Of a DNA stretch of 64,000 nt, positions 17,940 to 27,130 are shown piece by piece. The notes under the pieces are model-generated. The model saw nothing but the letters and a program-made list of their open reading frames with translations. It made no database searches and was not told the origin of the DNA. The translations under genes and the position numbers were made by a program. This stretch comes from Haloarchaeobius salinus. GTDB taxonomy: Archaea; Halobacteriota; Halobacteria; Halobacteriales; Natrialbaceae. Positions within the stretch are counted from its first letter, which is position 1, and each line of letters begins with the position of its first letter. Location: positions 62,001 to 126,000 of the forward strand of contig NZ_JANHAU010000007.1 in the NCBI RefSeq assembly GCF_024464185.1, written 5' to 3'.

Positions 17940-18603
17940 GAGTGAGGCGGTCGGGTTTTGAGTGACCAATGCTCGAAACCGCCCCCTCACAGAAGGTAGT
18001 GACTGCTTTGAGTTAGATTTTCTGGAGCGAGAAGCGACATCCGAGCCAGCGATGAAACTCGGTATCCGACTCAATTTAGCTGGATTATCACTTTCGAATA
18101 CGGTAACTATACTCGATAAATTGGATGTCGACCACTGATGCTCAACTGTCCATAACCGGGTGCAGAAAGCTGATTTACAGCCCACAGATAGTGCAGACCC
18201 GGTTCACGTCCCAGTCGACGGGCGGTGACCCAATTCAAGGACGAACGATTCTGGCGATACGCCGCTGTTGATCCAACAACGAACCACTTGCTTACACGTC
18301 CGACTCTTCCCGACGAGAACACAGGCACTGACCGAGAAGTCCCTCGAGAATCTTTGCGAAAAACATCTCGTCGACGATATGGTCTTTCTCGTCGATAGAA
18401 CTCCGTGGTTGCAGGCAGCCTGTCACCGTCACGTGCTTCGATTCCAGCATGAAATTTACGGGAGTCGAATTTGCGTCGAACGTGCCTTTAGAGAAGTAAA
18501 ACCCAGTACAAACCAGTTCTCAAACTGCTTCAGTCACGCCGAAGCAGAGACTGTCGAAAGTTGGTTGCAAGCGTTCGACTTCATATGGGATCAGCTAATA
18601 TGA
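17940..18603 (+). pseudogene. IS6-type transposase remnant
   Basis: The C-terminal half reads continuously from about 18268: LHVRLFPTRTQALTEKSLEN, then VFLVDRTPWLQAACHRHVLR with a catalytic Asp, then CVERAFREVKPSTNQFSNCF with the catalytic Glu. This is the ISH15-like IS6 family. Upstream, fragments such as GCRKLIYSPQ and ERTILAIRR match the N-terminal half but are broken by stops and frameshifts. The element is inactive; its ends were not identified. Confidence 0.75.
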
Positions 18604-18710
18604 ACACTACCTCCGACGCATGAATATCTTCACGGGGTCTGGTGAATCACTAGATTGCGTCGGCTTCGGCCGTTAGAACTTAGAAAATGAAGTGGGAGAC
18701 CGCTGATTCT

Positions 18711-19200
18711 ATGCCGAAGATCTCCCGCCGCGCGCAGAAAGCAGTACGATTGACCAAAAATGCTATCAGTGTGTGAGGCGAAGCCGCCGCCCCGGAGAGG
18801 GTATCGGTTCCGCCGACTAGGCGGTTGTGTCACTTCACTGTCTGGGGGTTTACCTCGACAAATCCTACCGCGACAGCCTTGATCTGCTGAGCGAGTTACA
18901 AATACTCGGGTAGATCGGCCTCGACTAGGCCAATCTCCCAGACCATTCCACGTTAGTCAAGCGTTTGACGAACTTAAAACGGCACTCTGGCGGGTGTTGC
19001 TCCGACTCTCGTCGGAGCTGTACGACCCGAGCGATCACGCCGCTATCGACGCCACGTTCTTAGATCGCGAAACCGCGAGCAAGCACTACTGTCGATGGAC
19101 AAATTACTGCGTTCAAACACTGAATACGACGGCGCTCGTCGACACGGAAACGCAAGCGATTCTCGACGATTACTGCGCGACCGGAAAACCGCACGACACC
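18711..19200 (+). pseudogene. IS5-type transposase, truncated and broken
   Basis: From ATG 18711 the frame reads MPKISRRAQKAVRLTKNAIS and stops at TGA. Other frames continue with the expected family pattern, ending in HAAIDATFLDRETASKHYCR and TLNTTALVDTETQAILD, which contains the first DDE Asp. The match ends near 19200, so the catalytic C-terminal half is missing. It is inactive. Confidence 0.75.
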
Positions 19201-19813
19201 CAGCACAGCATCCAGTCGGCGTCGTCAAGGACGATCCTTGACAAACCGTTGTCCCCGTGGTCACCGACGGCCAACTCAGTACCGCTCGAGTTCGCGTGCA
19301 GCGTTTCGTCGATAGTTCCCACCGTCCCCACCGCGGCCTTTCCCCTTGTCCTGGAGGTAGCGCTCGATCAGGCATCCACCGGCCCTCCACCCTCCTGCGA
19401 GCCCGGTCTCGGTGCCTCTACCCTGGGCAAGCGCCGTCGTGAGGTGGTTCCAGCATTCGTGCTTACCCGACAGCGGCGAGGTACTTGACTATGGTCATGA
19501 TTATTGAGTTAATCAGAACCATCGTGTATTTTCCGTATTTGGCCAATTTCCATGTATAGAACGCCTCTACTGCCCAAACCACAGATATTAAACTGTATAT
19601 CGCAATATAGAATTCCACGTATTGGAAGTTGAGACTACAGCGGGTTTAGCGGGTCTGTAATGCGTGGTATCGCCCGAATCGATGAGCGAAATCTGCGTCA
19701 GATCGGTTTCTGAACGGCCGCTCTTGTTCCACAGGCAACTATTCCAGCGGATTTCCGAGACTCTGGATAGTGTTGCCACTCAGACGCTGCGCTCTCACGG
19801 AGAGAGACCCTTG
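19201..19813. other. Gap between two insertion sequences, no recognisable gene
   Basis: About 600 bases. The open frame that continues from the IS5 remnant to 19488 has no family pattern past 19200 and seems to be a chance extension. The stretch 19500-19813 lies downstream of the intact transposase and must include one end of that element, but I could not define its inverted repeat. Confidence 0.45.
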
Positions 19814-21544
19814 CTATCCGATTCCCGTTTCCTTCTTCACCAGCGTCAGCGTATTGTCTGCCGTCACCATTGGCGAATGTTCATAATCACCGGTCAACTC
19901 GACCTGTACCAGCAGATCCACTGCTCGCCAAATCGAGTACAGAAGACACGCGAACCCGAAGTAGAAGAACCGGAGCCCGAAATCCTTCGACGTCGTCGCC
20001 GCCATGAACCGTTTGATCGACCTGTACCCGCTCTCAATCTCCCAGCGGTAGCCGTACTCAGTAAGGTGACCACTCCCGCAATTCGTCATGAATACCGAGT
20101 ATTGCCGGTGGTCGTCGTGCTCGGAGTCTTCTATCCGGCGGTAGATCAGCGTCGTCTTGTGCCACTCATTCTTGCCGAGATGCAACTTCCGGTCCGTCTC
20201 GTATCGGTCTTGGTCTCGCTGGAGCAACCGCTTGGCCTGGGCTTTCTCACTGGTCTGCATCCGCTTGGGAACGGCGTAGGAGAGCCCGCGCTGGCTGATC
20301 ATCTCCAGAACGTGCTGACTGTCAAACTCCCGATCCATCAGGACGTTATCGACATGAACCATCTCCTCGGCAGAATCCAAGAGATCCGTGACGAGTTCTA
20401 CGCGGGACTCACCCTTCCGAACTGGCCGCGCGTCAAGGACGATTGGGACGGCGTTGCCGACTAATTGGACTGTTGCCCACTGGTAGGCGTACTCGTCGGT
20501 TTGCTCCTTCGTGCCGATGATTTCGTCTTCGTGGCCCGTTCGATCGCCGGTGAAGGGATCAGCTTCAGTGATGTCGATGGCGATTATTCCGGCTCGGAAG
20601 AACTGCTCTGTCTCTGCGACTTCGTCCAGCAGCCGATTCACCGCCTGTCGGTACATCTCGCGAATCAGCGCGATAGAGAGGCCACGAATGTGTTCTCGGT
20701 GGGCGTGACCCAACGGCGTCCGCTCCCGAGTCGATTCGTAGACAAAACTGCGAGCCCCTTCGTTCGCAGCTAACCGCTCGCGGAGTCCGAAATACATCTG
20801 TAAGTCCCAGTAGGCGTTCTCGTGAATCTCGCAGCCCTCCCCCCGATCCAGCGAGAATGCCGGGAAGACAACGCGACGGATGTGGTCCGTAATCGGTGCC
20901 GCTTCGTCGAGAACAGCGTGATCTTCCGGGCCTGATTCGTCCTCTTCGTCACTGTGAGATGGAAGGTGGTATTCTGGTTCGCGCGGGACTGTGACCCCGG
21001 CGTTCTGGGCTTTGATGAGGATCGTCCGGGCAGCTGTTTGGACTGTCTCGCGGAGGTCAGCAGTGAACCGCTGGTGCCAGCTGCGCCACAGCGTCGATTG
21101 GTCTGGGACTGTCTCTAGGCCTAGTTGCTCACAGAGGTCTAAGTGGTGAGTAAGGTACGTAACGAGTGCCGTCTCGTGGTTCCAGCCATGGATTTCTTTG
21201 AGCAGGAAGACGCGGAACAATTGCGCCATCTTGTATCGTGTTCCCACCGAATACTGGTCGTGAGGGCGAAATTCGACATACGCCAACGGGTAGTGAGAGA
21301 CGAACTCATCGACAGAATTGAGGGGATCGTGATCGAACCACGCGGCTGCAACGGTGCGGATGTCCTCTTCAAGACCGTTGAGTGAACTCCGATCGTACAA
21401 CGGTGTCGAATCGTAGGCAGGCCACGTGGTGTGGGAGGTCTGTGCGATCTTCCGGAATACCGTCTGTCGCGTTGTGGGCGATACTGACACAATTTGAGTC
21501 TGCACTATCCCACTATCAAGAACGCGTCCAAATGCCCACGACAA
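19814..21544 (-). CDS. Full-length DDE transposase, ISH3/IS4-like
   Basis: A 576-residue intact transposase. Three acidic blocks fit a DDE core: IAIDITEADPF (about residue 325), VDNVLMDREFDSQHVLEMI (about 400) and YRWEIESGYRSIKRFMAATT (about 510). The final FYFGFACLLYSIWRAVDLL resembles the C-terminus of haloarchaeal ISH3-type enzymes, but the protein is much longer than the roughly 390-residue classical ISH3. A nearby fragment at 23.8-24.0 kb is related to its middle part. I start at ATG 21544; the N-terminal stretch is not conserved enough to decide. The protein may be active, being the only intact transposase in the window. Confidence 0.8.
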   Translation of the reverse strand: MSWAFGRVLDSGIVQTQIVSVSPTTRQTVFRKIAQTSHTTWPAYDSTPLYDRSSLNGLEEDIRTVAAAWFDHDPLNSVDEFVSHYPLAYVEFRPHDQYSVGTRYKMAQLFRVFLLKEIHGWNHETALVTYLTHHLDLCEQLGLETVPDQSTLWRSWHQRFTADLRETVQTAARTILIKAQNAGVTVPREPEYHLPSHSDEEDESGPEDHAVLDEAAPITDHIRRVVFPAFSLDRGEGCEIHENAYWDLQMYFGLRERLAANEGARSFVYESTRERTPLGHAHREHIRGLSIALIREMYRQAVNRLLDEVAETEQFFRAGIIAIDITEADPFTGDRTGHEDEIIGTKEQTDEYAYQWATVQLVGNAVPIVLDARPVRKGESRVELVTDLLDSAEEMVHVDNVLMDREFDSQHVLEMISQRGLSYAVPKRMQTSEKAQAKRLLQRDQDRYETDRKLHLGKNEWHKTTLIYRRIEDSEHDDHRQYSVFMTNCGSGHLTEYGYRWEIESGYRSIKRFMAATTSKDFGLRFFYFGFACLLYSIWRAVDLLVQVELTGDYEHSPMVTADNTLTLVKKETGIG

Positions 21545-21782
21545 ATTAACGAACTATCGCGGTTTGTCAAAAGTGATAAAATATTGATGAGGATGTAGTG
21601 GCCGACTTAGACGAGTTCTATTCAGCGCAATCCCCCAATAGCCAGCCATTGAGGTCATCGAAGCCGCGTTGGCTTCCGAAATCAAGCACCACTTGTCTAC
21701 CACCCCTGGCAGTCAGTGGTATCGAATATGGCGTGTTACCCACATAACAAAAAAATCCTGAATAGTAAAACCACCCATCATA

Positions 21783-22100
21783 ATGTTTATGAAGTTCTTA
21801 TTCCTTCTTATGAAGCCCTTACTGCCGTTGAACGACGGAGAATTTAGCCTCCTTGTCCGCCACTCAATCGACAGTGAGGAAGAAATGACTGAGGCAGTCG
21901 TGGATGCGTTCCTCGCTGCGGGGGTGGACGTTTACGATCGCCCCACCACGCTGGCAGGGTGGATTGATCCCGATGTTTTCGAGACCCTCCAGTGGTCTTC
22001 TAGTCGTCCGTTGTACCTGGGTACGCTGATTTGGGACCATTACGTGGTCATCACGCCCGATCAGGTCGCAATCTACACGGCTCCGGGGGGGGAGAGTTGA
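21783..22100 (+). CDS. HalOD1-type output-domain protein
   Basis: A 105-residue protein. The part from MTEAVVDAFLAAGVD through WIDPDVFETLQW and WDHYVVITPDQVAIY follows the halobacterial output domain 1 pattern, which usually reads VVDAVADAEGVDP..L....IDPDALD...G.V.F.Y.GY.V.V. The first 25 residues are hydrophobic or variable, so the true start may be an internal ATG. HalOD1 proteins are thought to act downstream of haloarchaeal response regulators; the histidine kinase gene at 22735 is near. It is probably cytosolic. Confidence 0.65.
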   Translation: MFMKFLFLLMKPLLPLNDGEFSLLVRHSIDSEEEMTEAVVDAFLAAGVDVYDRPTTLAGWIDPDVFETLQWSSSRPLYLGTLIWDHYVVITPDQVAIYTAPGGES

Positions 22101-22185
22101 TGCGCTCCACAGCTCGGTTCGACCGGCAGACCGGCTCGTCCGAGAGCAGTCGCGTGCCTCAGCGTGATTGGATGGGGACCGACCG

Positions 22186-22689
22186 ATGACGAAGAACGTG
22201 GAGCGTGAGCCAAACGAGACCGTTCCCGATTTCCGGTTGCCGGGCACGGAGGGCGACGAGATTCGCGAATATCAACTGAGCAGTTACACCGATAAGGGTG
22301 CCGTGGTCCTAGTGTTTTACCCGTTCGATTTTAGCCCCGTCTGTACGGAAGTGCTCTGCAACTTCCGTGATGCGGAGTTCCTAACGTTCACCGAGAATGT
22401 CGACGTATTCGGCGTTTCGCTGGACTCCTGTTACGCCCACCAGCGGTTCATCGAGGAGTACGACCTCCCATTCCCGCTGTTGAGCGATACGAGGGGTCGG
22501 ATCACCGACCAGTATGGGCTGGCCTACGACGAGTGGGAGCACCACGAGGGTGTCCCGAAGCGGGCACTGTTGACGATTGACGAGTCCCGGTCCGTCCGGT
22601 ACAAGTGGGTAACGGAGGACGCGTACGAGAGTCCGGGCATGGATGCACTCCATCAAACTGTCCTGTCGCTGGAAGAGGTGGACTCATGA
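22186..22689 (+). CDS. Peroxiredoxin, AhpC/TSA-BCP type
   Basis: A 167-residue thioredoxin-fold peroxidase. I start at ATG 22186 (MTKNVEREPNETVPDFRLPG). The peroxidatic Cys lies in FDFSPVCTEVLCNFRD (about residue 50), preceded by VVLVFYPF. FPLLSDTRGRITDQYGL (about 95-111) is the usual strand and loop after the active site. It reduces hydrogen or organic peroxides with a thioredoxin-like partner. Its stop is close to the kinase start, with 45 bases between, which may place both in one transcript with the HalOD1 gene and suggests a redox or oxygen response module. Confidence 0.9.
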   Translation: MTKNVEREPNETVPDFRLPGTEGDEIREYQLSSYTDKGAVVLVFYPFDFSPVCTEVLCNFRDAEFLTFTENVDVFGVSLDSCYAHQRFIEEYDLPFPLLSDTRGRITDQYGLAYDEWEHHEGVPKRALLTIDESRSVRYKWVTEDAYESPGMDALHQTVLSLEEVDS

Positions 22690-22734
22690 GCACGCTCGGG
22701 CACACCCGGTCCTCGGCGACGCCGGGATACTACG

Positions 22735-23802
22735 ATGTCTGAGCCGCCGGATGGCGACCGCAGCGGGCACGCCCGAGACGCGGAGGCACCGTATCAGCAC
22801 CTGATCGAGGGGGTCTCCTCCCACGCCATCTTCATGCTCGATTCGGGCGGGACGATCACCGCCTGGCCGGCGCCAGCCCAAACACTGTACGGGTACGAGC
22901 CCGAGTCGATGGTGGGGCACAGTCTGCGGGAGTTGTTTGCCGACGACGGGATCGCCGAGTTCGACATCGACACCGACGAGGACGAATCACATCCCGACGT
23001 CGCCGCCATGCTTCGGGAGGCGGCGGCCGACACGATAGAGGATGAGCAGTGGCACCAGCGGGCGGACGGCTCCGTCTTCTGGGCCACGATGACGATCTCG
23101 TCGCTCGAGGAGCCGGCGGGATACGCGGTCGTCAGCCGTGACACGACGGCGAAGAAACAGTACGAGCGGATGCTGGAACACCAGAACGACCGTCTCAAGG
23201 AGTTCACGGACATCCTGGCCCACGACCTTCGGAACCCGCTGAACGTGATCGACGGCCGGCTTGACCTCTTTAAGGAAACCGGCAATCCCGAGCACATCGA
23301 ATCGATCGAAGCGACGACCGACCGGATGGAACAGTTGGTGGACGACCTGTTACGGGTGGCTCGGCAGGGCAACATCGTCACCGACCCGGAACCGACCGAC
23401 ATCAGCGACGTGATCGCGACCGCGTGGGAAGGGACGGGTGGCGCTGCGGCTGGGGCAACCCTCGACTACGAGACGGTGCGCCCGGTGAGTGCGGATCCCG
23501 ACAGGCTCTGTGAGTTGTTCGAAAATCTGTTTCGAAACGCCATCGACCACGTCGGGGAGGACGTGACCGTCCGGGTAGGAGCGCTGCGGGACGGCATCTA
23601 CATCGAAGACGACGGCCCCGGGATCGCCGAGGACATCCGCGATGAGGTGTTCGATCACGGATTCACGACCCGTGAGGAGGAGTCGGGCTACGGCCTCTCG
23701 GTCGTGCGGACCATCGCCAACGCGCACGGCTGGGACGTGCGGGTGGCCACGGCCGACGCTGGCGGAGCCCGGTTCGAGATCACGGGCATCGAGTTTTTAT
23801 GA
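22735..23802 (+). CDS. PAS-domain sensor histidine kinase
   Basis: A 355-residue cytosolic kinase. A PAS domain (about residues 24-145) includes AIFMLDSGGTITAWPAPAQT and SVFWATMTISSLEEPAGYAV. The HisKA helix carries the phospho-accepting His in ILAHDLRNPLNVIDG (about 163). The ATPase domain has an N-box LFENLFRNAIDHVGE (about 262), a G1 motif DDGPGIAED (about 286) and a G2 region GYGLSVVRTIANAHGW (about 320). No transmembrane segment and no receiver domain are seen. PAS domains of this type often bind small ligands or heme or sense redox; this one is next to a peroxiredoxin. Its partner regulator is not in the window. Confidence 0.9.
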   Translation: MSEPPDGDRSGHARDAEAPYQHLIEGVSSHAIFMLDSGGTITAWPAPAQTLYGYEPESMVGHSLRELFADDGIAEFDIDTDEDESHPDVAAMLREAAADTIEDEQWHQRADGSVFWATMTISSLEEPAGYAVVSRDTTAKKQYERMLEHQNDRLKEFTDILAHDLRNPLNVIDGRLDLFKETGNPEHIESIEATTDRMEQLVDDLLRVARQGNIVTDPEPTDISDVIATAWEGTGGAAAGATLDYETVRPVSADPDRLCELFENLFRNAIDHVGEDVTVRVGALRDGIYIEDDGPGIAEDIRDEVFDHGFTTREEESGYGLSVVRTIANAHGWDVRVATADAGGARFEITGIEFL

Positions 23803-24000
23803 TCTAAGACTCTCCGAACCAAAACCTCCCAATCCACATCGTATGCATTGAGACTACCAGCCTCAACTTCTGCCACGTAGCAATCGTCCGGTTCTGACTC
23901 ACCAGGCTCGTTCCAGTGGTATCTGAGCTTCCGTGTCGGTTCACGCGGAATCCCAACACCCGCATTCTGGCCTTCGCTCTTGGGTAGAGGATTGTTAGTG
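23803..24000 (-). pseudogene. Remnant of a transposase related to the intact copy at 19.8-21.5 kb
   Basis: On the minus strand a frame reads EGQNAGVGIPREPTRKL, then ESEPDDCYVAEVEAGSLNAY and VLVRRVLDH. The intact transposase has KAQNAGVTVPREPEYHLPSH followed by an acidic linker and a helix with RRVVFPAFSLD at the same place. Only about 60 residues are left. It lies just before the cydA promoter region. Confidence 0.65.
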
Positions 24001-24361
24001 GAGAGTAGCCTGGTGATTTTGTAAGACCTGAACTACGCGATCAATCGATCCAGAACTGGGGCGAAACCGGTTGAAAGAGGAATCTCAGGGGACTCACCCG
24101 ATGTACGAGATCCTAACCAACAATCTACGCCACAAGAGCGTCCATGTAATTGATTTTCTCGCCATAATATCGTTTACGTCGCCTCTACACAGCCAATTCT
24201 GTCGGTTTAGCGTTTACCAAACTAAAGTCAATATAAAGAAAACGATCTTCCTCTGAGGTGTAGGAAAACTACGGGTCTAGTAATCAAAGCTGTTGTGGTG
24301 AATGCTCCAAAGTGGGAACCGTGGGGCTACTCATAAGCTATTGTGCCGTAGCGTAAGGTCA
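24001..24361. other. Region upstream of cydA
   Basis: About 360 bases with no convincing gene. CTCATAAGCT near 24331-24339 lies about 27 bases before the preferred cydA start and could be its TATA box. I see no clear regulator palindrome. Confidence 0.4.
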
Positions 24362-25810
24362 ATGGGTCCAATCACACTACTGGGTGCCATCGACCCAGGA
24401 TTGGTGACGTTCCTCTCACCGGAAATCGCGAGCCGCATGCAGTTCGGATGGACAATCTCCGTTCACATCATCTTCGCGTCCCTTTCGATCGGGCTCGCAC
24501 CGTTTATTATTTACTTTACTTGGAAAGACGTGCGGACGAACGAGCAGCGGTATGCGCGATTGCGCTCGTTCTGGGTGAAGGTTTTCGCCGCCGGCTTCGT
24601 GATGGGTACAGTCACCGGGATTCCGATGAGCTTCCAGTTCGGCACAAACTTCCCACAGTTCGCCGAGGTGGCCGGTGAACTGATCGGAGGCCCGCTGGCC
24701 TTCGAAGCGAAGATGGCGTTCTTTTTAGAGGCCGTCTTCCTCGGCGTGTTGCTGTACGGCCGCGACCGTGTTGAGGACCGAACATACGTCATCTCGTCGG
24801 TACTCGTTGGTTTCGGTGCCTGGCTGTCGGGGTTCTGGATCCTGATCGTTAACGCTTGGATGCAGACCCCACGGGGCTACGAGATGGTCACCCGCAACGG
24901 GATGGAAGTCGCCAAACTAACTGATCCGTTCGCCGCGTTCCTCACCCCGCGAATGCCCTGGATGTACGTCCATATGATGAACGCGTCGGTGATCTCGGTC
25001 GCACTGCTGGTCGCGGGCGTCTCGGCGTACATCGTCTGGAAAAAGCCCGACACTGAAGCCTGGAACACCGCACTCAAGCTGGCTGTCGTACTCCTGATCA
25101 TCTCCGCACCGTTCCAAGCGGTCCACGGCGACGCCTATGGCCGCCACGTTGAGGACACCCAGCCACAGAAGTTTGCCGCGATGGAGGCTCACTACGAGAC
25201 GGGGGAGGCCGACCTACACCTGCTCGCGTTTCCGAAGTCACCTGAGGCACTCACCGACCCGCGAGCCGAGAACCTCGTCACCGTGAGCCTTCCCGCAGTC
25301 GGGTCGTTCCTCGCCAGTGGCGGGGACTTCGACGCCGAGGTCATCGGACTGAACGAGTACGAGGAGAACCCCCCAGTAGCACTCGTATTCTGGTCGTTCC
25401 GCTTCATGGTCGGGCTCGGATTCCTGTTCATCGGGTTGGCACTGTGGGGCGGTTACCTCATGTATCGCGGGCGGCTGTCCGACAGCACACGCTACCTGAA
25501 GGCGATGATCGCTGCATCGCCGTTCGGCTACGCTGCGTTGCTCACCGGCTGGTACGTCACCGAGATCGGCCGGCAGCCGTGGGTCATCCAGGGCGAGCTC
25601 AAGACGAGCGAGGCGGTGTCATCGACGCTCACCGGGGCCGAGGCGACACTGACCCTGGTCGGGTTCGTCGTGCTCTACGTCGGGCTGATGCTGACTGCGC
25701 TGTACATCCTGAAGTGGCTGGTCCGGGAGGAACTCCGGTCACTCGGCGTTCGAGAGTCGAGTGGCGGCCGCTGGCACGGCCCGATTCCGTGGGTGAGTAG
25801 CGATGACTGA
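24362..25810 (+). CDS. cydA: Cytochrome bd quinol oxidase, subunit I
   Basis: A 482-residue membrane protein with about nine hydrophobic segments. I start at ATG 24362, since the 20 residues upstream are not family-like. QFGWTISVHIIFASLSIGLA (about residues 28-47) holds a heme-ligand His, WMYVHMMNASVISVAL (about 200) carries the second, and the quinol-site region GWYVTEIGRQPWVIQGELKT (about 400-419) is conserved. FQFGTNFPQFAEVAGELIGG is also typical. The enzyme oxidises quinol and reduces O2 with high affinity, which helps at low oxygen. Its stop overlaps the cydB start by 8 bases. The block is bracketed by an imperfect short repeat (see findings). Confidence 0.95.
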   Translation: MGPITLLGAIDPGLVTFLSPEIASRMQFGWTISVHIIFASLSIGLAPFIIYFTWKDVRTNEQRYARLRSFWVKVFAAGFVMGTVTGIPMSFQFGTNFPQFAEVAGELIGGPLAFEAKMAFFLEAVFLGVLLYGRDRVEDRTYVISSVLVGFGAWLSGFWILIVNAWMQTPRGYEMVTRNGMEVAKLTDPFAAFLTPRMPWMYVHMMNASVISVALLVAGVSAYIVWKKPDTEAWNTALKLAVVLLIISAPFQAVHGDAYGRHVEDTQPQKFAAMEAHYETGEADLHLLAFPKSPEALTDPRAENLVTVSLPAVGSFLASGGDFDAEVIGLNEYEENPPVALVFWSFRFMVGLGFLFIGLALWGGYLMYRGRLSDSTRYLKAMIAASPFGYAALLTGWYVTEIGRQPWVIQGELKTSEAVSSTLTGAEATLTLVGFVVLYVGLMLTALYILKWLVREELRSLGVRESSGGRWHGPIPWVSSDD

Positions 25811-26798
25811 CCCGCTGTTGCCCGTCGACGCGTACCTCGTCGAATCGCTGCCGGAGATCTGGTTCGGCGCCGTGCTGTTCGCGTTGGGGATGTACGTCGT
25901 CCTCGACGGGTTCGACTTCGGTATCGGGATGCTTTACGCGACCCGGACGGACGAACGCGAGCGGGAGACGTTCCTGGCGGCGTTCGGACCGGTCTGGGAC
26001 GCGAACGAGGTGTGGGTCGTCGCCTTCGGGACGATGCTACTAGCGGCATTCCCGCGCGTGTACTCGCGCCTGCTGGCGGACAACTATCTGCTCGCGCTCG
26101 GGTTCGTCCTCGCGTTGGTGTTCCGCGGCCTCGGTCCGGAACTCCGCGAGCAGCGCGATGACGAGCGCTGGAAGCGCTACACCGACTACGCGTTCATCGG
26201 CGGGAGCGTGTTCGCGCCGCTCCTGTTGGGGATGCTCGCGGGTCGCTGGCTGTTCGGCGGGGCGACGCTACCAGTGGCGTTGACTGGCGTCGGCCTGGTC
26301 GCCGTCTCGATAGTCACGGGGGCGGCGTTCCTCGCAGCCAAGACCGAGCCCGGTCTGGCATCGGAACTGCGAGCGTACGGCATCGGTGCGACACTGGCGT
26401 ACCTTGGCGGTGTGGTCGTGCTGCTGGGAACCGTCGTCCTGACCGATGCGGGCGGCGCTGCCGACGCGGTGCTCTCGCTGCCCGTCGCTGCAGTCGTCGC
26501 TCTCTCGGTCGCCGTCGGACTGGGCGGGAGCGTACTGGCCAGACGCGGACAGTACCGAGCCTGGCTCGCGAGCGCGCTGTCGCTGCCCACACTGTTGACG
26601 ATCTTGGTCGCAATTCTGCTGTATCCGACGATTTATCCGCCGACCGGGCTGTTGGTTAGAGAAGCGGTCGTGTCGCCACTAGCGCTGAACCTCGTGACCG
26701 TCCTCGGGTTTCCGGTCCTGCTGCTGGTACTGTGGTACTTCAAGTTCCTCTACGGCGTGTTTAGCGGCCCAATCGAGGGTGAGGGCTACGGGGGGTAA
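25803..26798 (+). CDS. cydB: Cytochrome bd quinol oxidase, subunit II
   Basis: A 331-residue membrane protein with about eight hydrophobic segments. YVVLDGFDFGIGMLYA (about residues 36-51) and FGPVWDANEVWVVAFGTMLL (about 60-79) are the standard CydB motifs. The rest is hydrophobic and variable. The start ATG 25803 overlaps cydA by 8 bases, so the two are co-translated. No CydX or CydCD genes are visible. No terminator is obvious after the stop. Confidence 0.93.
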   Translation: MTDPLLPVDAYLVESLPEIWFGAVLFALGMYVVLDGFDFGIGMLYATRTDERERETFLAAFGPVWDANEVWVVAFGTMLLAAFPRVYSRLLADNYLLALGFVLALVFRGLGPELREQRDDERWKRYTDYAFIGGSVFAPLLLGMLAGRWLFGGATLPVALTGVGLVAVSIVTGAAFLAAKTEPGLASELRAYGIGATLAYLGGVVVLLGTVVLTDAGGAADAVLSLPVAAVVALSVAVGLGGSVLARRGQYRAWLASALSLPTLLTILVAILLYPTIYPPTGLLVREAVVSPLALNLVTVLGFPVLLLVLWYFKFLYGVFSGPIEGEGYGG

Positions 26799-27130
26799 CC
26801 CCACCAACCTCTGGTCGTTCCATTCTCCGCTCAGTACTGGTAGCTCTCCGATCGGGGATGTGTACGATATGATAGAATCACACCCTCGCGATAGTGTATC
26901 ACTCTCGGTGTCACACATCACCAGTGCCGGCAACTAGAACGCGATAGAGTGTATCGGCTTCGGACTGCCGAGGACCGCATTGTGTCGCAGTTTGTCGAGC
27001 GGACACTCTAGCTGGGGCCATCGAAGGAAGACAGTTCCATATGCATTGAGTTTGCCAGTCTCAACTATTGTCCTCTACAGTCATCGGCTCCAATGTTTAG
27101 AGTACATGTGGGAAGGTCCTTCCGATGCGA
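26799..27130. other. Gap with a short repeat, no gene
   Basis: About 330 bases between cydB and the minus-strand nuclease gene. The segment 27040-27079 resembles 23842-23880 in the same orientation. No convincing coding frame was found in the rest. Confidence 0.45.
27040..27079. repeat. Imperfect copy of a segment of the 23.8 kb transposase remnant
   Basis: ATATGCATTGAGTTTGCCAG, followed by TCTCAACTATTG, aligns with GTATGCATTGAGACTACCAG and CCTCAACTTCTG at 23842-23871 with about three quarters of bases identical. The two copies are in the same orientation and bracket cydAB. The match does not extend past about 40 bases. Confidence 0.5.

Noticed and set aside
22686-22742. Tiny 18-codon frame between the peroxiredoxin and kinase genes
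   Set aside because: Too short, no family pattern, and it overlaps the start of the kinase.
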